In this document: one piece after another, positions 1 through 5,005 of the stretch
Layout: each line of letters opens with the position of its first letter
Numbering within the stretch: position 1 is the stretch's first letter
Assembly: GCA_900765105.1 (NCBI GenBank)
Contig: CAAFQM010000266.1
Location: forward strand, 1-5,530
Direction of reading: 5' to 3'
Length of the DNA stretch: 5,530 bases
Source: an uncultured Faecalibacterium sp.
GTDB taxonomy: Bacteria > Bacillota > Clostridia > Oscillospirales > Ruminococcaceae
The notes under the pieces: model-generated
Told to the model about the DNA's origin: nothing
Databases searched by the model: none
What the model saw: the letters and a program-made list of their open reading frames with translations, nothing else
Translations under genes and position numbers: made by a program

Positions 1-263
1 AGGATCTCGGGGTTGACGAAATCAATGAACTTGTACTCGTAATCCTCGGGGATCTCCTCCGGGGCGTCGGTGGTGTCCCACACCACGAACAGGCGGCGCA
101 GCATGCCCACCTGCGGGCCGGCCAGACCCACGCCGTCGGCGGCGATCATAGTCTCGTGCATATCGTCCAGCAAAGTGGCCAGACGGTCATCAAAATTGGT
201 CACGGGGCGGCAGACCTTGTTCAGGATGGGGTCGCCCTCTTTTACAATGTTGCGGATTGCCAT
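1..263 (-). CDS. def: Peptide deformylase, N-terminal part (cut by window edge)
   Basis: Peptide deformylase is a metal-dependent hydrolase that removes the formyl group from the N-terminal methionine of nascent proteins in the cytoplasm. Only the first 87 codons are present; the gene continues past the left edge. The start MAIRNIVKEGDPIL is typical of the family, and residues 44-51 read GVGLAGPQ, which is motif I (G-phi-GLAAPQ) with the second alanine replaced by glycine. The two metal-binding motifs (EGCLS and HEXDH) would lie outside the window, so activity cannot be judged. About 15 acidic and aromatic residues (roughly 63-80) sit between the first strands and the VNPEIL segment. The ATG is preceded at seven to eight bases by GGGAGG (272-277). 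The gene follows priA after 21 bases with no terminator, matching the usual priA-def order, so it is probably the fifth gene of the yicC operon. Family assignment is firm. Confidence 0.93.
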   Translation of the reverse strand, partial: MAIRNIVKEGDPILNKVCRPVTNFDDRLATLLDDMHETMIAADGVGLAGPQVGMLRRLFVVWDTTDAPEEIPEDYEYKFIDFVNPEI

Positions 264-284
264 AAATGGTACCTCCCAAAAATA

Positions 285-2543
285 TCAGATATCGCCGTCC
301 GAATGCAGATCCACCGCAACGGTGGCTTTGGACGGCAGTTTTTCCTGTTCGTATCGTTCCAGCGTGCTGCGTACGAGGTCGCGGAAGCGGCGGTCGTTGC
401 GGCACTTGACAGTGAGTTTGTAGCGATAGGTGTCGTTGATCTTCTCGATGCTGCCCGGCGTGGGACCCAGCACCCGCAAAGGCAGGTCGGGCTGTTTTGC
501 CGCTTCCTGCCCCAGCAGCGCCGAGAACCGCGCCGCGGCCCGGGCCACCTCGATCTCCTTTGCTCCGGCAAAGCCGATGACGCACAGCCCGCAGAAAGGC
601 GGGTACAGACCCAGTTTCCGGTAGGCGATCTCCTGCTCGAAAAAGGCGTCGTAGTCCTGCGCGGCGGCAAGGTTGAGCACGGGGTTGTCGGGGTCGGTGG
701 TCTGGATGATGGCAAAACCGGGATCCTTTGCCCGGCCGCTGCGTCCCACCACCTGCGTGATGAGGCTGAACACATTCTCGTAGGCGCGGAAGCCCTGCGC
801 AAACAGCAGCGAGTCGATGCCCAGCACACCCACAAGGGTCACGTCCTCAAAGTCGAGGCCCTTGGCCACCATCTGGGTGCCCACCATGATGTCGTATTCG
901 TGGTTTGCAAACTTTGCCAGCAGCTTTTCGTGGGCGTCCTTGGCGGCAGTGGAGTCCTGATCCATCCGCAGCACCCGCGCATCCGGGAACAGCTTTGCCA
1001 GCTCTTCCTCGGCTTTCTGGGTGCCGAAGCCCCGGTACTGCAGCTTGCCGCCGCAGGCGGGGCAGACCGTGGGCGGATCCATCTGGCTGCCGCAGTAGTG
1101 GCACAGCACTTTGTGCGCCGATTTGTGGTAGACCATGGGCACGCTGCACCGGGTGCACTTGAGCACCTCGCGGCAGTCCTCGCACTGCGCCATGGTCTGG
1201 TAGCCCCGGCGGTTCAGCAGCAGGATGGTCTGCTTTTCCGCTTCAAGGTTCCGGCGGATGGCATCTTCCAGCGCAAGGCTGATCTCCCGCGGGTTTCCGG
1301 AAGCAAGCTCCGCCCGCATATCCACGATCTGCACCTTCGGCAGCGGGTTGCCGCCGTAGCGCTGGGTGAGCCGCACCAGCTGGGTGCGGCCGTGCTGCGC
1401 TGCATAAAAGCTCTCGGTGCTGGGGGTAGCGCTGGCCAGCAGCAGCAGCGCGCCGTTCTCCGCCGCACGCTGCCGCGCCACCTCGTGGGCGGAATAGCGG
1501 GGCGCAGACTCGGAGCGGTAGGTGTGCTCCTGCTCTTCATCAATGATGACAAGGCCGATGTTTTCCAGCGGTGAAAAGATGGCGCTGCGGGTGCCCACAA
1601 CAATATCCGCTCCGCCGTCCTGGATCATCTGCCACTGCAGCAGGCGTTCGGTGTGGTTGAGCGCCGAATGCTGCACCGCCACGCGGCGGCCGAACTGGCT
1701 CTTGAGCCGCAGGATCATCTGCGGCGTCAGGCTGATCTCCGGCACCAGCACAAGGGCGCGCCGGCCCAGTTCCAGACACCGGGCAATGAGCTTTAAAAAT
1801 ACCAGCGTCTTGCCGCTGCCGGTGACGCCGTACAGCAGCGCCGAGTGGGGCGCGTCATCTTCTAATTTCGGCAGCAGGGCGTTATAGGCCGCCTGCTGCT
1901 CGCTCGTCAGGTCGATGGGGTCGTTTTTGAGCGGAATGGACGAATACAAATCGATGGATTTGTTCACCTTGCTGCACTCCAGCACCCCTTTGGTGCACAG
2001 ATTATCCAGCACAGCGCGGCTGATACCCTTGTCTTCCAGCTCGTTCAGGGTGCGCGGCCCGCCGCCCAGCAGCGCCACCGCCGCCAGCTGTTTGGCCGTC
2101 GGCTTCGGCTTTTGCGGCAGTTCCCCCACAAGGCGGTAGGAGTTTTCGGTGTGGCGGGTGAGCTGCTTTTGCAGCACCGGAGTCACGCCGTCCGCCGCCA
2201 CGGCGGGCTTGTACTGCGCGCCATACGGGATGACCGCCTTGACCGCTTCGTAATAGGTGCAGAAGGTGCGCTCCTTTAAAAAGTGCACCAGCCGCAGCAG
2301 CTCCGGGGTCAGGCAGGCCGACGCCGGCGCCACGTCGAACAGGAACTTGAGCTTAGAGTTTTCCGGCTCGGCGTCGCAGGCCAGCACCACGCCCATGCGG
2401 GCGCGGCTGCCCCGGCCGAAGGGCACCAGCACCATGCTGCCCAGCCGCACCATCTCCTGATGCTCCGGCAGAACGGCATAGGTATAGAGTTTATCGAAAT
2501 GGAAGGTCGCATTGCTGACGGCAACGCCTACCGTTTTGGGCAT
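285..2543 (-). CDS. priA: Primosomal protein N' (replication restart helicase PriA)
   Basis: PriA is a 3'-to-5' superfamily 2 DNA helicase that recognises abandoned replication forks and reloads the replicative helicase. The 752-residue length is normal. The order of parts is as expected: N-terminal 3'-DNA-binding domain (about 1-105, with VPFGRG at 41-46), Walker A GVTGSGKT (239-246), Walker B DEEQ (335-338), SATPS (371-375) and NRRGY (444-448). An inserted zinc-binding region carries eight cysteines (C454, C457, C463, C466, C481, C484, C494, C497), enough for the two zinc sites known in PriA. These are followed by GTQMVAKG (555-562), the helicase motif TQVVGRSGRA (596-605) and a C-terminal domain. 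The Walker B box reads DEEQ where DEEH is usual. The ATG follows AAGGAG (2552-2557) at eight bases and lies 21 bases after gmk. All helicase and zinc elements are intact, so I expect a working enzyme. Confidence 0.98.
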   Translation of the reverse strand: MPKTVGVAVSNATFHFDKLYTYAVLPEHQEMVRLGSMVLVPFGRGSRARMGVVLACDAEPENSKLKFLFDVAPASACLTPELLRLVHFLKERTFCTYYEAVKAVIPYGAQYKPAVAADGVTPVLQKQLTRHTENSYRLVGELPQKPKPTAKQLAAVALLGGGPRTLNELEDKGISRAVLDNLCTKGVLECSKVNKSIDLYSSIPLKNDPIDLTSEQQAAYNALLPKLEDDAPHSALLYGVTGSGKTLVFLKLIARCLELGRRALVLVPEISLTPQMILRLKSQFGRRVAVQHSALNHTERLLQWQMIQDGGADIVVGTRSAIFSPLENIGLVIIDEEQEHTYRSESAPRYSAHEVARQRAAENGALLLLASATPSTESFYAAQHGRTQLVRLTQRYGGNPLPKVQIVDMRAELASGNPREISLALEDAIRRNLEAEKQTILLLNRRGYQTMAQCEDCREVLKCTRCSVPMVYHKSAHKVLCHYCGSQMDPPTVCPACGGKLQYRGFGTQKAEEELAKLFPDARVLRMDQDSTAAKDAHEKLLAKFANHEYDIMVGTQMVAKGLDFEDVTLVGVLGIDSLLFAQGFRAYENVFSLITQVVGRSGRAKDPGFAIIQTTDPDNPVLNLAAAQDYDAFFEQEIAYRKLGLYPPFCGLCVIGFAGAKEIEVARAAARFSALLGQEAAKQPDLPLRVLGPTPGSIEKINDTYRYKLTVKCRNDRRFRDLVRSTLERYEQEKLPSKATVAVDLHSDGDI

Positions 2544-2564
2544 TCGTCCAGCTCCTTCAACGTG

Positions 2565-3137
2565 TTATTCTTCTGCGCCGATGCGCTTGCAGATGACCTG
2601 ATACAGCTCCTCTGCGCAGGATTCGATCTCATGGTTGACCAGCTTGAGGGTGAATTTGTCCTGCTGGGCCAGCTCCTGCCGGGCGGTGGCCAGACGCTCC
2701 TGAATGCTCTCCTCGGTCTCGGTGCCGCGGCCGCGCAGGCGGCGCTCAAGCTCCTCGACAGAGGGCGGCAGCAGGAACACGGTGGTAGCGCCCGGGAACA
2801 TGCGGCGGATATTCTCCGCGCCGTGCACATCGATGACCAGCACGACCACCTTCTGTGCTGCAAGGCGCTTGTCCACCTCGGCGCGCAGAGTGCCGTAGTA
2901 GTTGCCGTTGTAGAAATTGTGCTCCACCACCTGATCATTCTCGATCAGCTGCTGGAACTGCTCCCGGGTGCGGTAGTAGTAATCCACACCCTCCTGCTCG
3001 CCGGGGCGGGGTGCGCGGGTAGTGGCAGAAACGGTTTTTTCGATCTCCGGGTGGGCCTTGCGCAGTGCGCTGACCACGCTGTCTTTACCGGTGCCGGCTG
3101 CGCCGGAAACTACAAACAGATATTTATCATTCGCCAT
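2565..3137 (-). CDS. gmk: Guanylate kinase
   Basis: Guanylate kinase phosphorylates GMP (and dGMP) to GDP with ATP, in purine nucleotide supply and nucleotide recycling. The predicted protein has 190 residues, near the usual 185-210. Family hallmarks are the P-loop SGAAGTGKDS (11-20), the GMP-binding segment SATTRAPRPGE with GVDYYY, the NYYGT element, IDVHGAENI (usually DVQG) and the lid region LPPSVEELERRLRGRGTE. The P-loop is unusual: most members have GPSG-x-GK-[SG]-[ST], while here Pro-Ser is Ala-Ala and an Asp follows the catalytic Lys18. I chose the ATG at 3137 because the protein then begins just before the first strand and an AGGAGG lies upstream; a longer frame back to 3278 adds 47 residues unlike the family and runs across remA. 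The start overlaps the end of remA by 11 bases, suggesting translational coupling. Confidence 0.96.
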   Translation of the reverse strand: MANDKYLFVVSGAAGTGKDSVVSALRKAHPEIEKTVSATTRAPRPGEQEGVDYYYRTREQFQQLIENDQVVEHNFYNGNYYGTLRAEVDKRLAAQKVVVLVIDVHGAENIRRMFPGATTVFLLPPSVEELERRLRGRGTETEESIQERLATARQELAQQDKFTLKLVNHEIESCAEELYQVICKRIGAEE

Positions 3138-3405
3138 GGGACTGTTCCTCCTCTGCTGTCGTTCTGCTCTCCTGCCCGGCGGCACGGCTTGCCACCGTTT
3201 CGGGCTGAAGAGCGGACAGCACGACATGATCGGAGTCCATGATGAGCACTGCCCGGGTGCTGCGGCCGTAAGAGGCATCGATCAGCATCCCGCGTTCGCG
3301 CGCTTCCTTCACCAAACGCTTGACCGGTGCAGAGTCCGGGCTGACGACTGCCACCACGCGCCCCGCACTGACCATATTGCCAAAGCCAATGTTGATGAGT
3401 TTCAT
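3127..3405 (-). CDS. remA: RemA-type DNA-binding regulator (DUF370)
   Basis: The 92-residue protein is a clear RemA/YlzA family member: it opens with MKLINIGFGNMV and contains SPDSAPVKRLVKEARERG and a MDSDHVVLSALQPETVA segment near residue 70, almost as in Bacillus subtilis RemA. There RemA is a DNA-binding oligomer that activates biofilm matrix and osmoprotection genes; in this organism the targets are unknown. Of the three arginines I recall as important in B. subtilis (R18, R50, R51), the first two are kept (R16, R48) and the third is serine (S49). The last 18 or so residues are hydrophilic, glutamate-rich and probably disordered. The ATG at 3405 is preferred over a GTG at 3417 because the family starts there and the GTG lies next to the Shine-Dalgarno sequence. 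It begins 18 bases after yicC and overlaps gmk by 11 bases. The yicC-remA-gmk order is standard in Firmicutes. Confidence 0.96.
   Translation of the reverse strand: MKLINIGFGNMVSAGRVVAVVSPDSAPVKRLVKEARERGMLIDASYGRSTRAVLIMDSDHVVLSALQPETVASRAAGQESRTTAEEEQSHGE
3147..3152 (-). promoter_or_regulatory. Ribosome binding site of gmk inside the 3' end of remA
   Basis: AGGAGG on the minus strand, nine bases before the gmk ATG at 3137. It lies within the last codons of remA, encoding part of the glutamate-rich tail, so ribosomes finishing remA should pass directly over the gmk start region. Confidence 0.8.
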
Positions 3406-3408
3406 AGG

Positions 3409-3415
3409 CTCCTCC
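3409..3415 (-). promoter_or_regulatory. Ribosome binding site of remA
   Basis: GGAGGAG on the minus strand, with its GGAGG core five bases before the ATG at 3405. The alternative in-frame GTG (3417-3415) overlaps it, which argues that the ATG is the true start. Confidence 0.85.
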
Positions 3416-3423
3416 ACAACATA

Positions 3424-4302
3424 TTATTCCAGATTCTGGATCTGCTCGCGGATCTTTTCGATTTCCGCCTTCATGTCCACCACGATGCGGGTGATGTCCA
3501 GATCCTGACACTTGGAGCCGATGGTGTTGGTCTCACGGTTCAGCTCCTGCGTCAGAAAGTCCAGTTTGCGGCCCACCGGCTCGTCCAGCTGCAGGATATC
3601 GCGGTACTGGGCAATGTGGCTGCGCAGGCGGACGGTCTCCTCATCCACGGCGGTCTTGTCGCCGAAGATGGCGGCCTCGGTCAGCACGCGGGCATCATCG
3701 ATGTCGCGGTCTTCCAGCAGCACCTTGAGCTTCTCGTACAGGCGGTTGGTGTAGGCTTCCACCCGGCCTGCGCTCAGGGCTTCCACCCTGCCGACGCACT
3801 CTTCGAGGAAGTTGAGACGGTTTTCCACGTCTGCCTTCATCTTGGCACCCTCAGCGGCGCGCATGGCCACAAAGTGGTCCAGTGCCTGCGCCGTCACGGC
3901 GGAGACATCCTCCCACAGCTGCTCTTCGTCCACATCGGCGTGACGGGTGGTCAGCACATCCGGGAAACGGGTCAGCACCCCGGCAGAGATGTCGTTCTTG
4001 ACGCCCAGCTGCTCCGAGATATCCCGCATGGCCTGCTGATAGCTGCGGGCCAGCTCCATGTTGACGGCTACCACCGTGTCGGCAGTGTCCACGTTCTGCA
4101 CAGTCAGGCTCAGCTCCACCTTGCCGCGGGAAATGCGCTCGTTCAGCTGCTTTTTCAGGCGGCTGTCCAGATAGCTGCAGGTGCGCGGGATGCGGGACGA
4201 ATACTCAAAGTAGCGGGAATTGACGCTGCGCAGCTCCACCGTGATCTCACGGCCATTGCGCACGTCAGTCCCCCGGCCGAAGCCGGTCATACTCAAAATC
4301 AT
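3424..4302 (-). CDS. yicC: YicC/YloC family endoribonuclease
   Basis: YicC-family proteins are widely conserved endoribonucleases; the Escherichia coli member has been linked to small-RNA turnover, and YloC is the Bacillus relative. The 292-residue product has the usual length. The N-terminal domain starts with the hallmark MILSMTGFGRG, followed by the ELRSVNSRYFE segment (about 24-34) and SRGKVELSL (58-66). The C-terminal DUF1732 signature runs from KLDFLTQELNRE (from residue 246) through NTIGSKCQD to a charged C-terminal helix. The ATG at 4302 is chosen because this is the conserved family start and AGGAG sits five bases upstream; an in-frame ATG at 4374 would add 24 unrelated residues and lies inside the leader dyad. 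The gene is first in the yicC-remA-gmk-priA-def operon and has its own promoter. I am sure of the family; the RNA target here is unknown. Confidence 0.96.
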   Translation of the reverse strand: MILSMTGFGRGTDVRNGREITVELRSVNSRYFEYSSRIPRTCSYLDSRLKKQLNERISRGKVELSLTVQNVDTADTVVAVNMELARSYQQAMRDISEQLGVKNDISAGVLTRFPDVLTTRHADVDEEQLWEDVSAVTAQALDHFVAMRAAEGAKMKADVENRLNFLEECVGRVEALSAGRVEAYTNRLYEKLKVLLEDRDIDDARVLTEAAIFGDKTAVDEETVRLRSHIAQYRDILQLDEPVGRKLDFLTQELNRETNTIGSKCQDLDITRIVVDMKAEIEKIREQIQNLE

Positions 4303-4307
4303 ACGCT

Positions 4308-4312
4308 CTCCT
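4308..4312 (-). promoter_or_regulatory. Ribosome binding site of yicC
   Basis: AGGAG on the minus strand, five bases before the ATG at 4302. It supports this start over the in-frame upstream ATG at 4374. Confidence 0.8.
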
Positions 4313-4348
4313 GTTCTCTCATTGCGGGTCAATGTTCGGACAATTTTC

Positions 4349-4399
4349 GCATATGTATCCGCTTTGGGGTACATGCACCCATGTTACGATACATATAGC
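4349..4399 (-). promoter_or_regulatory. Large dyad in the yicC operon leader
   Basis: The arms ATATGTATC (4351-4359) and GATACATAT (4388-4396) are perfect nine-base complements, extended by a GC/GC pair beyond one bulged base (4397). A small inner hairpin, GGGT (4367-4370) with ACCC (4377-4380), lies in the loop. The predicted transcription start (about 4396, from the -10 box) falls on the outer edge of the dyad, so the RNA would begin with this hairpin. It could stabilise the 5' end of the mRNA, or the DNA palindrome could be an operator. The structure is visible; its function is inferred. Confidence 0.5.
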
Positions 4400-4402
4400 A
4401 TC

Positions 4403-4431
4403 ATTTTACTATTCTTTCTGCAAAAATTCAA
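4403..4431 (-). promoter_or_regulatory. Promoter of the yicC-remA-gmk-priA-def operon
   Basis: On the minus strand a -35 box TTGAAT (4431-4426) and a -10 box TAAAAT (4408-4403) are separated by exactly 17 bases, a good sigma-A-type match (four of six and five of six). The surrounding DNA is AT-rich compared with the genes. The predicted start near 4396 gives a leader of about 94 bases before yicC. It sits just downstream of the preceding gene's terminator, as expected for an independent unit. Confidence 0.75.
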
Positions 4432-4482
4432 GGTGCAGAGCAAGGTTCCTGCCCGCTGCGGTACAGATTCGGCATCGGATAC

Positions 4483-4526
4483 AAAAAAGCTCCGGAGCAG
4501 GGCTGTGCAGTCCTGTTCCGGAGCTT
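4483..4526 (-). terminator. Intrinsic terminator after the HTH gene
   Basis: A ten-base perfect stem (4517-4526 with 4487-4496, core GCTCCGG/CCGGAGC) continues inward with four and two more pairs separated by single mismatches. On the minus strand it is followed by a run of six T (4488-4483). It begins five bases after the stop codon of the HTH gene at 4532. The T-run is on the minus-strand side only, so it should stop minus-strand transcription. Confidence 0.88.
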
Positions 4527-4531
4527 CGGGT

Positions 4532-4873
4532 TCAGCTGGTTTTGTAAACGCAGGTAACGCTGGTCTTCAGCAGGTCGGCGTTCAGCAGGGTGCGCTCCAC
4601 CCAGTGGATATTGTCCGCGATACTGTCGCGGGAGACCTCATATTCCCGGGCAATGCTGTCCATGCTGCGGTACTGGTTGCGGTAGATCAGGGTGAGAATG
4701 AGCTTATCCTGCATGGTAAGCTTGACGAAATGCGGGCGACGGCGGTGCTCCTTTGCATAGGCTGTTTCCAGCGCCGCCAGCATCCTGGCAAACTCCTGCT
4801 CCGTGATGCCGAATGCCAGCTCGTAGTCCCGCTCTGTAAATTCTGCCAGGCGCTCCGGCGTGATGCTTTTCAT
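4532..4873 (-). CDS. Solo HTH protein like the N-terminus of IS5-type transposases
   Basis: The 113-residue protein resembles the N-terminal region of IS5-family transposases (HTH_Tnp_4 type), recognised from memory by pattern: a FGITEQEFARMLAALETAY segment (21-39), a basic HRRRPHFVKLTMQDKLILTL stretch and then a helix-turn-helix, about residues 69-93 (YRSMDSIAREYEVSRDSIADNIHWVE region). The catalytic DDE domain is entirely absent. The frame stops cleanly, the terminator begins five bases later, and I see no DDE remnant before the yicC promoter. The gene has a consensus-like promoter and a GAGG five bases before its ATG, so it looks like a maintained single-gene unit, not a decaying fragment. 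It may be a DNA-binding regulator derived from a transposase, or a leftover. No signal peptide or membrane segment is seen. The gene call is strong; the function is unknown. Confidence 0.82.
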   Translation of the reverse strand: MKSITPERLAEFTERDYELAFGITEQEFARMLAALETAYAKEHRRRPHFVKLTMQDKLILTLIYRNQYRSMDSIAREYEVSRDSIADNIHWVERTLLNADLLKTSVTCVYKTS

Positions 4874-4916
4874 GCGTTCCTCACTCCAATTCCTGTTTCT
4901 TCCAATTCATAGTGAC

Positions 4917-4945
4917 ATTATAAAGGTCCCCGCCCCGGAAGTCAA
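4917..4945 (-). promoter_or_regulatory. Near-consensus promoter of the HTH gene
   Basis: On the minus strand a -35 box TTGACT (4945-4940) and a perfect -10 box TATAAT (4922-4917) are separated by 17 bases. The expected start near 4910 leaves a leader of about 37 bases before the ATG at 4873. The leader contains GAATTGGA twice (4908-4901 and 4892-4885), 16 bases apart. A CCCCGG/CCGGGG inverted repeat (4933-4938 and 4950-4955) spans the -35 box and part of the spacer. Confidence 0.85.
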
Positions 4946-4958
4946 TGCACCGGGGAGC

Positions 4959-4992
4959 AAAAAGGGCCTCCCGCCGGAAGCGGGAAGCCCTT
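4959..4992 (-). terminator. Intrinsic terminator after the carboxytransferase gene
   Basis: The arms 4980-4992 and 4962-4974 form a 13-pair stem (AAGGGCTTCCCGC against GCGGGAGGCCCTT), with one G-U wobble in minus-strand RNA and a five-base loop. A T-run (4963-4959) closes it. It starts 14 bases after the stop codon at 5006 and separates this gene from the HTH gene's promoter. Confidence 0.92.
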
Positions 4993-5005
4993 GGAGCATC
5001 AGAAC

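Noticed and set aside
156..1574. A 472-codon open frame on the plus strand opposite priA
   Set aside because: It is a shadow of priA: its His-, Gln- and Ala-rich product matches no family I recognise, and the minus strand encodes a complete PriA with all motifs.
2283..3242. A 319-codon plus-strand open frame opposite gmk and the start of priA
   Set aside because: Antisense shadow of two clear housekeeping genes with no recognisable domain.
4303..4374. N-terminal extension of yicC by 24 residues
   Set aside because: The family starts at MILSMTGFG, which has a well-placed AGGAG; the extension is encoded by the leader dyad region.
3022..4398. A 458-codon plus-strand open frame opposite yicC, remA and gmk
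   Set aside because: It crosses three recognised minus-strand genes, has a His/Gln/Leu-rich composition typical of antisense frames in GC-rich DNA, and lacks a supporting promoter.
4303..4531. The 229-base gap between yicC and the HTH gene as a possible site for a small gene or a riboswitch
   Set aside because: Apart from the terminator, the promoter and the leader dyad, I see no open frame with a ribosome binding site and no known riboswitch motif.
4885..4908. Direct repeat GAATTGGA twice in the HTH gene leader
   Set aside because: Only eight bases and two copies in an AG-rich leader that includes the ribosome binding region; chance is a sufficient explanation.
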